The notes: a model not told the origin generated them from the letters alone. Shown: positions 17,725 through 27,336, counted from the first letter of the stretch. The stretch is 64,000 bases of DNA from Oceanobacillus sp. HTM 045 (GCA_009733745.1 WNWL01000004.1:312001-376000), one strand, 5' to 3'. Translations and numbers: made by a program.

Positions 17725-19548
17725 ATGAGCGATTCGGTGACGATGGACGGCGCGGTGATGGGCCGGCAGGCGACGCGGCGGAGCGGCGTGGCCGCGGAGG
17801 CGGAAACCGGCATGGCGGGGCAGACGGCCGAGATCCGCGAACGGGCCGGGCGCACGCTCTTCGCGCTGATCTGGCTCCACGTCCCGGTCGTGGCGGCGGC
17901 AGCGTGGCTGAACGGCAAGCCGGTGGCCTGGCTGGCCGGGGCGGCGGCGCTGCTGGCCGGGATCGCCCTTGCCGAACGGCGGCTGGATCCGGGGTGCCGA
18001 CGCTCGGCGATCACCATCTCCGTGGTGCTTATGAGCCAGATCGCGCTGATCACCGCGGCGCTGGCCGGGCACCGGTTCCAGGTCGATTCGCACATGTATT
18101 TCTTCGCCGCGCTGGCGCTGGTGGCGACGCTGCTCGACATGCGCGCGATCGTCGCCGGGGCGGCGCTGGTGGCGGTGCACCACGCGCTGCTGAACTTCGC
18201 CGCGCCGCAATTCGTCTATCCCGGCGGCGGCGACGTGGCGCGGCTGGCGATCCACGCCGTGGTGCTGTCGGCGGAGGCGGTGGCGCTGCTCTGGTTCGTC
18301 AACGCTGTCGCTGGCGCCGAGCAGGCCACGAATGCCGCGCTCGAGGAGGCGGGCACGCAGGCCGCGCGGGCGGAGGAGGCGCTGGCCGAGGTCCGCGCGC
18401 TGGAGAGCGGCGTCGCGGCCGAGCGCGCGAAGGTGATGGAGGAACTGGGCGTCTCGATCGGCTCCGCCGTCGCGGCGGCGGCGGCAGGCGAATTCAGCCA
18501 CCGGATCGAGGCGACCTTCGAGGACGCCGGCATCAACCGGCTGGCCGAGGGGGTGAATGGCCTGCTCGGCACGGTGGAAAGCGGGCTGGAGGCCGTGTCG
18601 GGCGCGATCCGCACGCTCTCGGGCGGCGATCTGACCGCGGCGATGCAGGGCGAGTTTTCCGGCACCTTCGCCACCCTGCGAGACGACATCGACGAGACGG
18701 TCGGCAACCTGCGGCGCATGATCGCCGACGTGCAGGCGGCCTCCGCCGAGATCCTGCAAGGGGCGGGCGAGATCTCCGGCCAGTCGGAGGACCTGTCGCA
18801 GCGCTCGACCGTGCAGGCGGCGGCAATCGAGGAGACGACGGCGACGGTGAACCAGGTCTCCGAGACCGTGAGCGGCAATGCCGGGAGCGCCGAGGCCGCC
18901 TACCGGCTGGCGGAGGAGGCATCGGCCCGGGCGGGCTCGGGTTCGGAAGTGGTGTCGCGCACCATCGGCGCGATGCAGGCAATCGAGGAGAGCGCGCAGC
19001 GCATCACCGAGATCGTCGCGGCGATCGACGCGATCGCCTTCCAGACCAACCTGCTGGCGCTGAACGCCTCGGTCGAGGCGGCGCGGGCGGGCGACGCGGG
19101 CAAGGGCTTTGCCGTCGTTGCGGGCGAGGTGCGCACGCTCGCGGGCCGAGCGGCGGACGCGGCGAACGACATCCGCGGCTTGATCGCGGCCAGCGGCGAG
19201 CGGATCTCGGAGGGCGTGAAGCTCGCCTCCGAGGCGGGCGGCGCGCTCGATTCGCTGGTCGGCGCGATCTCAGACGTGTCGGAGCGGATGGGCGGCATCA
19301 GCGACGCCGGCCAGTCGCTCGCCACCTCCTTCACCGAGATCGCCGGCGCGGTGGCCGAGATCGAGGAGGCCACCGGCCGCAATGCCGAGGTCGCCGACAC
19401 CAGCGCCGAGGGCGCACGCCGCCTCGCCGAGCAGGCAAGGCGGCTGGAGACCACGGTCGCCTTCTTCCGCATCGGCGATGGCGCGACGGAGGAGAGCACG
19501 GTTCCCGCGGATGCCGCGACGGCCCCGGCGCGCGCCGCCGGTTTCTGA
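17725..19548 (+). CDS. Methyl-accepting chemotaxis protein
   Basis: A 607-residue chemoreceptor-like protein. Five or six hydrophobic helices (about 45-190) form a membrane sensor rather than a periplasmic domain. Coiled-coil and HAMP-like segments follow (about 200-330), then the cytoplasmic signalling domain with hairpin tip [41 protein letters not shown], which contacts CheA/CheW. ATG 17725 is chosen because AAGGA is spaced correctly; ATG 17716 is the alternative. No che genes are nearby. Confidence 0.92.
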   Translation: MSDSVTMDGAVMGRQATRRSGVAAEAETGMAGQTAEIRERAGRTLFALIWLHVPVVAAAAWLNGKPVAWLAGAAALLAGIALAERRLDPGCRRSAITISVVLMSQIALITAALAGHRFQVDSHMYFFAALALVATLLDMRAIVAGAALVAVHHALLNFAAPQFVYPGGGDVARLAIHAVVLSAEAVALLWFVNAVAGAEQATNAALEEAGTQAARAEEALAEVRALESGVAAERAKVMEELGVSIGSAVAAAAAGEFSHRIEATFEDAGINRLAEGVNGLLGTVESGLEAVSGAIRTLSGGDLTAAMQGEFSGTFATLRDDIDETVGNLRRMIADVQAASAEILQGAGEISGQSEDLSQRSTVQAAAIEETTATVNQVSETVSGNAGSAEAAYRLAEEASARAGSGSEVVSRTIGAMQAIEESAQRITEIVAAIDAIAFQTNLLALNASVEAARAGDAGKGFAVVAGEVRTLAGRAADAANDIRGLIAASGERISEGVKLASEAGGALDSLVGAISDVSERMGGISDAGQSLATSFTEIAGAVAEIEEATGRNAEVADTSAEGARRLAEQARRLETTVAFFRIGDGATEESTVPADAATAPARAAGF

Positions 19549-19674
19549 GCCGGTCCGCGGGGTTCTCGTCTCGTATCAGCGGGCGCACGCAAGGGCGCTT
19601 GCACGGCGTTCGGATGATGCCCGCACGTTGCGTGAGGGGATGCGGGCGGTGGGCGGTTGGGGTATAGAGCGGCC

Positions 19675-20664
19675 ATGGAGCCGCAGGTGCGCCGCCGATC
19701 CAGACCGTTGACGACGCGCCGGTTCGCGGCTGCGCCGGTTCCCCTTTTTTTCCTGCGTCTCACCATCTGCGTCGTCCTGGCTCTCGGGCCGCTCGCCGCC
19801 GTGCCGGTGCGCCCCGCCGCGGCAGCGGATGTGCCGCCAATGCCGGGGGCAGCGCTGGCGGACATGCCGGCGCCGTTCGGTGCGCCGCTGCCACGCGCCA
19901 AGGGCACGCCGCCGCCGGAGGGGGTGGACCTGATCTGCCCGCTGATCGCGGCGGAGGCGGCGCGGGTCGGAATGCCGGCGGAGTTCTTCGCCCGGCTGAT
20001 CTGGAAGGAAAGCCGTTTCGACATCCGCGCCGTGAGCCCGAAGGGCGCGCAGGGCGTGGCCCAGTTCATGCCCGAGACCGCCCGCATCCGCGGCCTCGCC
20101 GACCCGTTCGACCCGGCGCAGGCGATCGCCGCCTCGGCCGACTACCTGGCCGAGCTGCGCGCCCGCTTCGGCAATCTCGGCCTCGCCGCCGCGGCCTACA
20201 ACAGCGGCGAGAACCGGGTCGAGCGCTGGATGCAGGTCGGCGGCAACCTGCCCTACGAGACGGTCGACTACGTGCAGTCGATCACCTTCCGCCCGGTCGA
20301 GTGGTTCCGGGAGGACGGCCGCGAGGTCGAGCCCCGGCCGCTGGAGGAGGGCAAGAGCTTCGAGGAGGCCTGCAGGGCGCTGCCCGTGATCGCCACCCGC
20401 GCGCTGGCGACGGCCGCCGCGCCCTGGGGCGTGCGCGTCGCGGGCGGGATCACCCACAACGCGGCGCTGCGCGCCTATCGCCGGGCGCAGCGGATGTACC
20501 CGACGCTGCTGCGCGGCCGCGCGCCGATCATCGTCCGGGTGCGCCGCAATGCCGGCGCCGGGCGCTGGCTGGCGATGGCGGGCGCGGAGAGCCGCGCCGA
20601 GGCGCGCCGGCTCTGCGGAAGGCTCAAGGCGGTCGGCGGCAACTGTGTCGTGCGGCGGAACTAG
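19675..20664 (+). CDS. Lytic transglycosylase, SLT family, with SPOR-like end
   Basis: Cleaves the MurNAc-GlcNAc bond of peptidoglycan. The 329-residue protein has an N-terminal signal/anchor (about 24-52), a Pro-rich linker, and an SLT domain with catalytic Glu112 in IWKESRFD, the GAQGVAQFMPETA motif and AAAAYNSGENRV. The last 45 residues (PIIVRVRRNAGAGRWLAMAGAESRAEARRLCGRL) resemble a SPOR peptidoglycan-binding domain. TATAGA lies shortly before the ATG at 19675. Confidence 0.9.
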   Translation: MEPQVRRRSRPLTTRRFAAAPVPLFFLRLTICVVLALGPLAAVPVRPAAAADVPPMPGAALADMPAPFGAPLPRAKGTPPPEGVDLICPLIAAEAARVGMPAEFFARLIWKESRFDIRAVSPKGAQGVAQFMPETARIRGLADPFDPAQAIAASADYLAELRARFGNLGLAAAAYNSGENRVERWMQVGGNLPYETVDYVQSITFRPVEWFREDGREVEPRPLEEGKSFEEACRALPVIATRALATAAAPWGVRVAGGITHNAALRAYRRAQRMYPTLLRGRAPIIVRVRRNAGAGRWLAMAGAESRAEARRLCGRLKAVGGNCVVRRN

Positions 20665-20725
20665 CGCGGCGCGGCACCCGGAGCATCGCGGCCGAGGCCG
20701 GGACCGGTCGCCTCCGCCCGGCCCG

Positions 20726-21442
20726 TCAGCCCATCGAATCCGCCGCGGTCTTGCCGGCGTGGCGGCGGGTGTCGGCGAGGGCGGTCCATAGCGCGACGCC
20801 GATCCAGAGACCGACATAGGCGAGGCCCGCGGCGAGGACGAGGCGGCCGTCGACCGGGCCGATCGACATGCGGCTCCAGAGCTCCTGCCAGTTCGAGATC
20901 GCGACCGGGTGGACCACAACCTTGCCGGCATAGGCCGCGGTCTGGATCATCAGGATCCAGATGTAGTTGCGCCGGATCCGGCGGCCGACCGCGGTGAGCA
21001 TGGTGATGTGGTAGCGCGGGCGGATGTAATCGCGGGCCAGCACTTCCTGCCAGTTGCGCTCGAGATGCAGGTCGCCGTCATGCAGCATCGGCGCGTAGAA
21101 ATGGCGCTCCATCCAGCGGGACCGCGCGCGCCAGACGTTGAAGTAGCGGTAGCGCCGCGCCTCCAGCACCAGGAAGAGCAGGATCAGCACGCCGACCAGC
21201 ACCAGCGGCACCGGCGAGGCCTCGCGGCTTGAGAAGGTGATCGAGAGCGCGACCCCGAGCGTGACCACGGCCCAGTTGGTGGTGGTGTCGAGCCGGGTGC
21301 GCCAGATGGTCGAGCGGTAGACCTCGCCGCGGTAGAGATGCGCCAGCGCGCCCATCTCGGGCGAGGTAAAGTCGGCGCGCGGGGTCTCGTGCGCCGTGTC
21401 ATCCTGCGCCGTGTCATCCTGCGCAGTGCCGTCCTGCGCCAT
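20726..21442 (-). CDS. DUF2270 integral membrane protein
   Basis: A 238-residue protein with the DUF2270 pattern: MGALAHLYRGEVYRSTIWRTRLDTTTNWAVV, two helices (about 57-93), then EARRYRYFNVWRARSRWMERHFYAPML, and two further C-terminal helices (about 164-180 and 200-224). Function unknown. The N-terminus carries in-frame short repeats (TAQDDTAQDD) from a small DNA duplication. Transcribed alone. Confidence 0.85.
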   Translation of the reverse strand: MAQDGTAQDDTAQDDTAHETPRADFTSPEMGALAHLYRGEVYRSTIWRTRLDTTTNWAVVTLGVALSITFSSREASPVPLVLVGVLILLFLVLEARRYRYFNVWRARSRWMERHFYAPMLHDGDLHLERNWQEVLARDYIRPRYHITMLTAVGRRIRRNYIWILMIQTAAYAGKVVVHPVAISNWQELWSRMSIGPVDGRLVLAAGLAYVGLWIGVALWTALADTRRHAGKTAADSMG

Positions 21443-21537
21443 GGTCTCCTCCCCCTGTTGTTATGGGGGGCGGTCCGGCCGCCCCGTTGCGCCAGTCTAG
21501 CGCGGGACGGGGCGGGGCGCACGCGGCGCGGGCGCTG

Positions 21538-21747
21538 TCAGCCGGTGGCCATGCGCCGGCGGTACTCGGCGGTGGGCAGGCCGGCGACGCCCCAGTTCTC
21601 TATCTCGACCTCGTCGATGATGACGAAGGTGGTGGCGGGGTCCTTGCCGAGCACGCGCACCAGCAGGTCGGTCGCGCCGTCGATCAGCGCGGCCTTCTGC
21701 TCGGGCGTCACGCCTTCGCGGGTGACGCGGATGTTGACATAGGGCAT
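21538..21747 (-). CDS. 4-oxalocrotonate tautomerase-family enzyme
   Basis: A 69-residue tautomerase: Pro2 directly after Met is the expected general base once Met is removed, and PYVNIRVTREGVTPEQKAAL plus FVIIDEVEIENWGVAG match the family (the latter holds the Arg/Glu-side strand). Substrate unknown. GAGGAG stands before the ATG at 21747. It is the last gene of a three-gene minus-strand group with the NTF2-like and GST genes. Confidence 0.88.
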   Translation of the reverse strand: MPYVNIRVTREGVTPEQKAALIDGATDLLVRVLGKDPATTFVIIDEVEIENWGVAGLPTAEYRRRMATG

Positions 21748-21791
21748 GGGGGCTCCTCGGTGTTTCGGATCAGGGGAGGGGTCCGCGCCGG

Positions 21792-22166
21792 TCAGACCGG
21801 CGGGTCGGCGTGGAACACCTTGGCGGCGATGCGCCAGGCGCCGTTGACGCGGACGAGGGAGAGGAAGTCGGTGTAGTCGCGCCCGAGCATCCGGCAGCGC
21901 ATCCGCGCGAGCGCGGTGTCGGGGCCGGCGAACTCGACCTCCTCCAGCGTGAAGTCGCGCGGCTCGCCGCGGGCCTCGGGCGAGGTGCGGGCGGCGACCA
22001 CGGCGAGGTATTCCTCCATGCCGAGGCTCACCAGCCGGCCGCCGCTGGCGGTGACGTAACGGGCGTCGGGGCGGAAGACGCGGCCCAGCAGGCCGGCATC
22101 GGCGCGGTAGAGCCCGTCGGCGTAGTCCTGCATCAGGGCCGAGACGGCTGCGAGACGATCGTCCAT
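21792..22166 (-). CDS. NTF2-like (SnoaL/DUF4440-type) protein
   Basis: A 124-residue protein with an NTF2-like cone fold signature: N-terminal helix with DDRLAAVSALMQDYADGLYRADAGLLGRVFRPDARYV, then strands FTLEEVEFAGPDTALARMRCRMLG, DFLSLVRVNGAWRIAAKVFHAD. It could be a small hydrolase/isomerase or a binding protein (putative lumazine-binding type). It sits between GST and tautomerase genes on the same strand with short gaps and is presumably co-regulated by the divergent HxlR protein. Confidence 0.8.
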   Translation of the reverse strand: MDDRLAAVSALMQDYADGLYRADAGLLGRVFRPDARYVTASGGRLVSLGMEEYLAVVAARTSPEARGEPRDFTLEEVEFAGPDTALARMRCRMLGRDYTDFLSLVRVNGAWRIAAKVFHADPPV

Positions 22167-22250
22167 CGGGGGATCTCCGGTTGCCGTGCGGGGGCAGCAC
22201 AGGGGGCAGCACTGGGGAGCGGCGCCGGGCGGGCCGGCGCCGCGGGGGCG

Positions 22251-22856
22251 TCAGGCCGCGAGGCCCTCGGCGGCCAGCGCCTCCTTCACCTTCGGGCGCT
22301 CGGCGACGCGGGCGAGGAAGGCCTTGAGGGCGGGCCGCTCGCCGATCTCGAGGCCGAGGAAGCCGGTCCAGTTCAGCACCGTGAAGAGGTAGCCGTCGGC
22401 CACAGAGAAGGCGTCGCCCATGACATACTGGCGGCCGTCGGCCAGCAGCCGCTCGGCCATGTCGAGGCGGCTCTCGACCTTGGCCAGCGCCGCCTCGCGG
22501 GCCGCGCCCTCGGGCTTGGCGAACATCGCGCCGATGGTCTTGTGCACCTCCGAGGCGATGAAGTTGAGCTGCTCCTGCAGGCGCAAGCGCTGGCGTGTGC
22601 CGTTGGCCGGCGCGAGCGCGGCGGCGGGGGCCTCGTCGGCGATGAACTGCAGGATCGCGGCGCCCTCGGTCAGCACCTCGCCGTCGTCGAGCGCCAGCGC
22701 GGGCACGTAGCCCTTGGGGTTGATGGCGCGGTAGTCGGCGCCCGACTCGGTGAGCTTCTCGCCGTTGACCTTCTCGATCTCGAACGGGAGGCCGGCCTCG
22801 CGGAGCGCGATGTGGGAGGCGAGCGAGCAGGCGCCCGGCATGATGTAGAGTTTCAT
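22251..22856 (-). CDS. Glutathione S-transferase
   Basis: A 201-residue cytosolic GST of the beta (bacterial) type. The N-terminal thioredoxin-fold domain reads MKLYIMPGACSLASHIALREAGLPFE, with the beta-class Cys10 and the Ser/His that follow, then NPKGYVPAL and EGAAILQFIAD (glutathione-binding). A helical C-terminal domain follows. Probable detoxification of electrophiles. First gene of the group with the NTF2-like and tautomerase genes, divergent from the HxlR regulator. Confidence 0.93.
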   Translation of the reverse strand: MKLYIMPGACSLASHIALREAGLPFEIEKVNGEKLTESGADYRAINPKGYVPALALDDGEVLTEGAAILQFIADEAPAAALAPANGTRQRLRLQEQLNFIASEVHKTIGAMFAKPEGAAREAALAKVESRLDMAERLLADGRQYVMGDAFSVADGYLFTVLNWTGFLGLEIGERPALKAFLARVAERPKVKEALAAEGLAA

Positions 22857-22910
22857 GTGTGGTTCCCTCCGGGGTGGTTCATGTCCGTGGGGGAAGAGCT
22901 AGGCAGCGTC

Positions 22911-22990
22911 GTTACGAATGGGAACCACATAACTTTTCGTGAGCGCATTTTCGGGTTACACCGGGGTAATCCCGGTAACCGGCGCGTAAC
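22911..22990. promoter_or_regulatory. Probable HxlR operator region with four GTTAC half-sites
   Basis: The 169-bp divergent region between the GST and HxlR genes holds GTTAC at 22911-22915 and 22955-22959 and GTAAC at 22975-22979 and 22986-22990. GGTTAC (22954-22959) and GTAACC (22975-22980) form an inverted pair with centre near 22967. The arrangement suits a dimeric winged-helix regulator controlling both directions. Confidence 0.5.
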
Positions 22991-23025
22991 CGCCGCTTCC
23001 GCTACGGGTGCAGGAGGGAAGGCCG

Positions 23026-23451
23026 ATGGCCCTGAAGATCCGCCGCAACACCAGCCCGGCGCCGCCGCATGGCTGCCCGCTGACCCATTGCCTGTCGGTG
23101 TTCGGGGGCGCGTGGGCGCCGAACGTGATCTGGAACCTCTCGGGCGGGCCGCGCCGGTTCGGCGAGCTGAAGCGCGACATTCCCGGCATCTCGTCGAAGA
23201 TGCTGGCGACCCGGCTGAAGGAGCTGTGCGAGAAGGGCATTCTTGAGCGCCGCGTGCAGGACACCTCGCCGCCGAGCGTGGAATACACGCTGACCGAACT
23301 GGGCGGCGAACTCGTGCCGGCGCTGGAAGCCATCGTCCGCGTCGGGCACCGGCTGAAAGAGCGGGCCGGCGAGGCGACCTGCACGAGCGGGGCCGGAAAG
23401 GACGGGGACGGAAAGGACGAGGCTGGGATGGACAAGGCTGGGGCGGCCTGA
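23026..23451 (+). CDS. HxlR-family transcriptional regulator
   Basis: A 141-residue winged-helix regulator. The conserved HxlR start with Cys residues (HGCPLTHCLSVFGGAWAPNVIWNLSGGPRRFGELKRDIPGISSKMLATRLKEL) and the wing (LERRVQDTSPPSVEYTLTELG) are clear. Cysteines suggest sensing of electrophiles or oxidants. The tail after residue 120 is charged low complexity. AGGAGGG precedes the ATG at 23026. It diverges from the GST/NTF2/tautomerase group and is the obvious regulator of it. Confidence 0.9.
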   Translation: MALKIRRNTSPAPPHGCPLTHCLSVFGGAWAPNVIWNLSGGPRRFGELKRDIPGISSKMLATRLKELCEKGILERRVQDTSPPSVEYTLTELGGELVPALEAIVRVGHRLKERAGEATCTSGAGKDGDGKDEAGMDKAGAA

Positions 23452-23699
23452 CGGCGCCGAAGCCTAGTAACCGGGCGGGGATCCAACCGCGCCGAATCCC
23501 GTCAGGACGATGCCCGCCTCCGCGCCCGGAGGTTGACCTCCCGTTGACGTTAACGTAAGCACCCGCGGCCGGGCCGATGCCGCTTCCCGACCCACCGCGT
23601 CGTTTTTTCTTGATGCAGGGCTTGCGGAAGGCGCTATGCCCGCTAGGACTTCAGTGACCCGGCCGCAGGGCCGGTGGGACAGGACATGGAGAAACGCGG

Positions 23700-24461
23700 A
23701 TGAAGGTGCTGGTGCCCGTCAAGCGCGTGATCGACTACAACGTGAAGGTCCGCGTGAAGGCGGACAGTTCCGGGGTCGATCTCGCCAACGTGAAGATGTC
23801 GATGAACCCGTTCGACGAGATCGCCGTCGAGCAGGCGATCCGTCTGAAGGAGGCGGGCCAGGCCGACGAGATCGTGATCGTCTCGATCGGCGTGGAGAAG
23901 GCGCAGGAGACCATCCGCACCGCGCTCGCCATGGGCGCCGACCGCGGCATCCTCGTCAAGGCGGTGGACAACGTCGAGACCGACGTGGAGCCGCTGGCCG
24001 TGGCCAAGATCCTCGCCAAGATCGTCGAGGAGGAAGGCCCGGGCCTCGTCCTCTGCGGCAAGCAGGCGATCGACAACGACATGAACGCGACGGGCCAGAT
24101 GCTGGCGGCGCTGCTCGGCTGGGCGCAGGGCACCTTCGCCTCCAAGCTGGCGATCGAGGGCGACCACGCCTCCGTCACCCGCGAGGTCGACGGCGGCCTG
24201 CAGACCATCAAGGTCAAGATGCCCGCGGTCGTGACGGTGGACCTGCGGCTGAACGAGCCGCGCTACGCCTCGCTGCCGAACATCATGAAGGCGAAGAAGA
24301 AGCCGCTCGACGTCAAGACGCCGGAGGACTACGGCGTCGACGTGTCGCCGCGGCTGACCGTCGTCTCGGTCAAGGAGCCCCCGGCGCGCAAGGCGGGCGT
24401 GAAGGTCGCCGATGTCGCCGAGCTGGTCGACAAGCTGAAGAACGAAGCGGGGGTGATCTGA
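23700..24461 (+). CDS. etfB: Electron transfer flavoprotein beta subunit
   Basis: EtfB binds AMP and, with EtfA, passes electrons from acyl-CoA dehydrogenases to ETF-ubiquinone oxidoreductase. The 253-residue sequence has [12 protein letters not shown], the [17 protein letters not shown] signature, the AMP/FAD segment [24 protein letters not shown] and the recognition loop [16 protein letters not shown]. It starts the etfBA operon; TTGATG/GCTATG around 23611-23635 may be its promoter. Confidence 0.98.
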   Translation: MKVLVPVKRVIDYNVKVRVKADSSGVDLANVKMSMNPFDEIAVEQAIRLKEAGQADEIVIVSIGVEKAQETIRTALAMGADRGILVKAVDNVETDVEPLAVAKILAKIVEEEGPGLVLCGKQAIDNDMNATGQMLAALLGWAQGTFASKLAIEGDHASVTREVDGGLQTIKVKMPAVVTVDLRLNEPRYASLPNIMKAKKKPLDVKTPEDYGVDVSPRLTVVSVKEPPARKAGVKVADVAELVDKLKNEAGVI

Positions 24462-24462
24462 G

Positions 24463-25392
24463 ATGGCGATCCTTCTGGTCTCCAAGCATGACAACGCGGC
24501 GCTGAACGAGGCGACCGCGAAGACCATGACCGCCGCCAAGGCGATCGGCGGGGACGTGCACGTCCTTGTTGCCGGCGAGAACTGCGGCGCGGTGGCGGAA
24601 GCCGCGGCGAAGCTCGACGGCGCGTCCAAGGTCATCCATGTCGAGGGCGCGGCCTACGGCCACCGCCTCGGCGAGGCGATCGCGGATCTCGTGATCTCGA
24701 TGGCGGGCGACTACGAGCACATCCTGTTCCCGGCCACCACCTCGGGCAAGAACGTCGCCCCGCGGGTCGCGGCGCTGCTGGACGTGATGGTGATCTCGGA
24801 CATCACCGGCGTCGAGGGCCCGGACACGTTCGAGCGGCCGATCTATGCCGGCAACGCCATGCAGGTGGTGAAGTCGGGCGACGCCAAAAAGATCGTCACC
24901 GTGCGCGGCGCGAGCTTCGACGCGGTCGGCGAGCAGGCGGCATGCCCGGTCGAGACGGCGGATGCCGTGGCCGATCCGGGCTTCGCGGAGTGGGTCGAGG
25001 ATTCGGCCGAGACCTCCGACCGGCCCGAGCTGACCTCGGCCAAGATCGTGATCTCGGGCGGGCGTGGCATCGGCTCGAAGGAGAACTTCGCGATCATCGA
25101 GAAGGTCGCCGACAAGCTCGGCGCCGCCGTCGGCGCCTCGCGCGCCGCGGTCGACTCGGGTTACGCCCCGAACGACTGGCAGGTCGGCCAGACCGGCAAG
25201 GTGGTCGCGCCCGAGCTCTACATCGCCGTCGGCATCTCCGGCGCGATCCAGCACCTCGCGGGCATGAAGGACTCGAAGGTCATCGTCGCCATCAACAAGG
25301 ACGACGAGGCGCCGATCTTCCAGGTCGCCGACTACGGCCTGGTAGCGGACCTGTTCGAGGCCATCCCCGAACTGGAGAAGCAGCTCGGCTGA
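24463..25392 (+). CDS. etfA: Electron transfer flavoprotein alpha subunit
   Basis: A 309-residue EtfA that binds FAD between its domains. The FAD-binding C-terminal domain is clear: [62 protein letters not shown] and [25 protein letters not shown]. It begins two bases after the etfB stop, so the subunits are translated together. In related genomes the HBD gene follows directly; here it is 7.3 kb away behind inserted genes. Confidence 0.98.
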   Translation: MAILLVSKHDNAALNEATAKTMTAAKAIGGDVHVLVAGENCGAVAEAAAKLDGASKVIHVEGAAYGHRLGEAIADLVISMAGDYEHILFPATTSGKNVAPRVAALLDVMVISDITGVEGPDTFERPIYAGNAMQVVKSGDAKKIVTVRGASFDAVGEQAACPVETADAVADPGFAEWVEDSAETSDRPELTSAKIVISGGRGIGSKENFAIIEKVADKLGAAVGASRAAVDSGYAPNDWQVGQTGKVVAPELYIAVGISGAIQHLAGMKDSKVIVAINKDDEAPIFQVADYGLVADLFEAIPELEKQLG

Positions 25393-25416
25393 TCGCCGCC
25401 GCTTGCGTGAAACAGG

Positions 25417-25452
25417 GGGCCGCTCCGGCGACGGGGCGGCCCTTCTCGTTTG
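25417..25452 (+). terminator. Terminator of the etfBA operon
   Basis: Arms GGGCCGC (25417-25423) and GCGGCCC (25436-25442) form a 7-bp GC hairpin with a 12-base loop, followed by TTCTCGTTT (25443-25451). It lies 24 bases after the etfA stop, a typical place for a Rho-independent terminator, though the T-tract is broken. Confidence 0.6.
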
Positions 25453-25492
25453 GGGCTGCCGTGGCAGGCGGACTCATACGCGCGGAATTTCC

Positions 25493-25571
25493 CACGGCCC
25501 GGGCGATCAGCCCGGGCCAGGCTTGATCGGCGTCCGGCGATCCCAGGGGCCGGACGTGGCCCTCCGTCGTG
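25493..25571 (+). repeat. Structured intergenic repeat, copy B (partial)
   Basis: Carries a complete S1 hairpin (loop GATCA) and the GGGGCCGGACGTGGCCCTCCG end, but the middle third with the GCTGCAA box, the GGAGGGG tract and the GATAAACC core is missing. It therefore looks like an internal deletion derivative (about 79 bp). Located 100 bases after etfA, just past its terminator. Confidence 0.65.
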
Positions 25572-25629
25572 TCCGGTGGATTCCGCTTGACCCGCCATAT
25601 CCCGGCCTCCAGCGTCGGAGGATGGCGAC

Positions 25630-26778
25630 ATGGAGGGTCTGATGGACGGTTTGCCGAACGAGCTGTTCACCGCGCTTCGCGACGTGGCGGACTACGGGTA
25701 CGACGACGCCTGGGCGATGCCGGGGGCGTTCTACGTCTCGCCGGAGATGCTGGATCTGGAGCGGCGCGAGATCTTCGCGCGCGAGTGGCTCTGCGTCGGC
25801 CGCGCCGACGAGATCCCCGGTCCGGGGGACTATTTCACCACCGACATCCTCGGCGAGCCGATCGCGGTGGTGCGCGGCCATGACGGCGCGGTGCGCGCGC
25901 TCTCCAACGTCTGCCGCCACCGGGCGATGCCGGTGCTGTCGGGCAGCGGCACGGCGCGGCGGCTGGTCTGCCCCTACCATTCCTGGACCTACGACACCGC
26001 CGGCCAGCTGATCGGCGCGCCGCTGATGCAGGGGCGGGAGGATTTCGACAAGAAGGGCTGCCGCCTGCCGGAATTCGGCTGCGAGGTCTGGCAGGGGTTC
26101 GTCTTCGTCCATCTCGACCCGGAGGCGGCGCCGCTCGCGCCCCGGCTGGCGGACCTCGACAAGCGGATCGCCGGGTATCATTTCGAGGCGATGCACACCC
26201 GGCACGTCACCCACGAGATCTGGGAGACGAACTGGAAGTCCTTCGTCGAGAACTTCATGGAGGGCTATCACCTCTCCGCGCTCCACAAGGAGACGCTGCA
26301 CCCGGTGAACCCGACCCGGCTCTGCGAGCACTTCCCGTCGGGGGACGCCTATTTCGGCTACACCGTCGGCTTCGACCCGTCGATGGCGCGGGAGCGGATC
26401 GGCCACCCGGACCTCACAGATGCGGAGATCGACACCTGCGTGATGATCGCGATCCCGCCCAACCTCGTGATCGGGGGCGCGTCGGACTACTCGTCCTTCA
26501 TCTGCTTCGAGCCGGCCTCGACGGACGCGATCCGGGCCAAGCTCGGGCTCTTCTTCCACGGCGATGCGTGGACCGAGGAGCAGGTGGACCGGGCCATCGT
26601 GCTCTTCCACGACACGATGGAGGAGGACAAGTCGGTGCTCGACCATATCGGCCGCGGCCTGAGGTCGTCGCGCTACACCCCGGGCCCGCTGGCGGCGGCG
26701 CCCTACGAGGGCTGCGTGCTCGACCTGCACAAATACGTCGCCCGGCGCCTGAACGGCGCGGTGGCGGCGGTGCGGTAG
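25630..26778 (+). CDS. Rieske-type ring-hydroxylating oxygenase alpha subunit
   Basis: A 382-residue protein with a Rieske [2Fe-2S] domain (C95-R-H97...C114-PY-H117) and a catalytic mononuclear iron domain (NFMEGYHLSALHKE, ligands His214 and His219). Members act on aromatic compounds or on quaternary amines (carnitine/betaine/choline types); length and the start FYVSPEMLDLERREIFAREWLCVGRADEIPGPGDYF fit the latter group, but I cannot tell. No reductase gene is adjacent. Ribosome site CGGAGG is well placed. Confidence 0.88.
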   Translation: MEGLMDGLPNELFTALRDVADYGYDDAWAMPGAFYVSPEMLDLERREIFAREWLCVGRADEIPGPGDYFTTDILGEPIAVVRGHDGAVRALSNVCRHRAMPVLSGSGTARRLVCPYHSWTYDTAGQLIGAPLMQGREDFDKKGCRLPEFGCEVWQGFVFVHLDPEAAPLAPRLADLDKRIAGYHFEAMHTRHVTHEIWETNWKSFVENFMEGYHLSALHKETLHPVNPTRLCEHFPSGDAYFGYTVGFDPSMARERIGHPDLTDAEIDTCVMIAIPPNLVIGGASDYSSFICFEPASTDAIRAKLGLFFHGDAWTEEQVDRAIVLFHDTMEEDKSVLDHIGRGLRSSRYTPGPLAAAPYEGCVLDLHKYVARRLNGAVAAVR

Positions 26779-26820
26779 GGGGTACGCCTGTGACAGGATC
26801 TGGAGCGTTGAGTGGCGCGC

Positions 26821-27009
26821 AGCATTAGCCGCGGCACGGGCGACCAGCCCGGGCCAAGTTTGGTCGGCTTCCGGCCCTCCCCGTGGCCGGGCGTTCTCTG
26901 CCGCTGCAAGAGGATCGGAAGGCGGGAGGGGCTGCCGGGATAAACCACGCAGCCCCCGCGAAGCGCGACGCCCGCCCAGGGCCGGACGTGGCCCTCCGCG
27001 CTGAGCTTC
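26821..27009 (+). repeat. Structured intergenic repeat, copy C
   Basis: Full-length copy, 43 bases after the Rieske gene. S1 hairpin has one unpaired left-arm change (GCACGGGC). It carries the S1-S2 insert (AAGTTTGGTCGGCTT, similar to copy A), CCGCTGCAAG, GGGAGGGGCTGCCGGGATAAACC and the right-hand hairpin ending GGGCCGGACGTGGCCCTCCG. The gene-free stretch 26779-27336 consists almost entirely of copies C and D. Confidence 0.85.
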
Positions 27010-27061
27010 CGGCCAAAGAACGCGCGCCACACCCACCAATGAAGGCGTCACTCAATTGGCG

Positions 27062-27243
27062 CGCAGCGTCAGCCACAGCCCGGGCCAATGTTCATCGACT
27101 TCCGGCCCTCCCCCGGGCCGGGCGTTCTCTGCCGCTGCAAGAGACTCGGGGGGCGGGAGGGGCTGCCGGGATAAGCCAAGCAGACCCAACTCAGCACCAC
27201 GCCCGACCAGGGCCGGGCGTGGCCCTCCGCGCTCAGCTTCCGG
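27062..27243 (+). repeat. Structured intergenic repeat, copy D
   Basis: Second copy in tandem with C, same orientation, about 241 bases on. S1 is collapsed to a single arm (CAGCCCGGGCC), consistent with deletion between the direct GCCCGGG arms. The core reads GATAAGCC instead of GATAAACC. The right-hand hairpin is perfect (CACGCCCG/CGGGCGTG, 8 bp). Both copies are preceded by GGCGCGCAGC(A/G)T, so the unit boundary includes that sequence. Confidence 0.85.
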
Positions 27244-27305
27244 CGAGCGGCGGTCCGGTGCGTTCGCTAAAGGGCGGCTTCTTTGAATTGCGCGCCCGCT
27301 CCGGA

Positions 27306-27329
27306 AGGCCCGGCGCGAACGCCGGGCCT
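27306..27329 (-). terminator. Rho-independent-like hairpin with TTCG loop
   Basis: Perfect 10-bp stem AGGCCCGGCG/CGCCGGGCCT with a four-base loop that reads TTCG on the minus strand, an exceptionally stable tetraloop. It starts seven bases after the stop codon of the metallo-hydrolase gene. There is no T-run, so it may terminate with Rho or protect the message end. Confidence 0.65.
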
Positions 27330-27336
27330 CCCGCGC

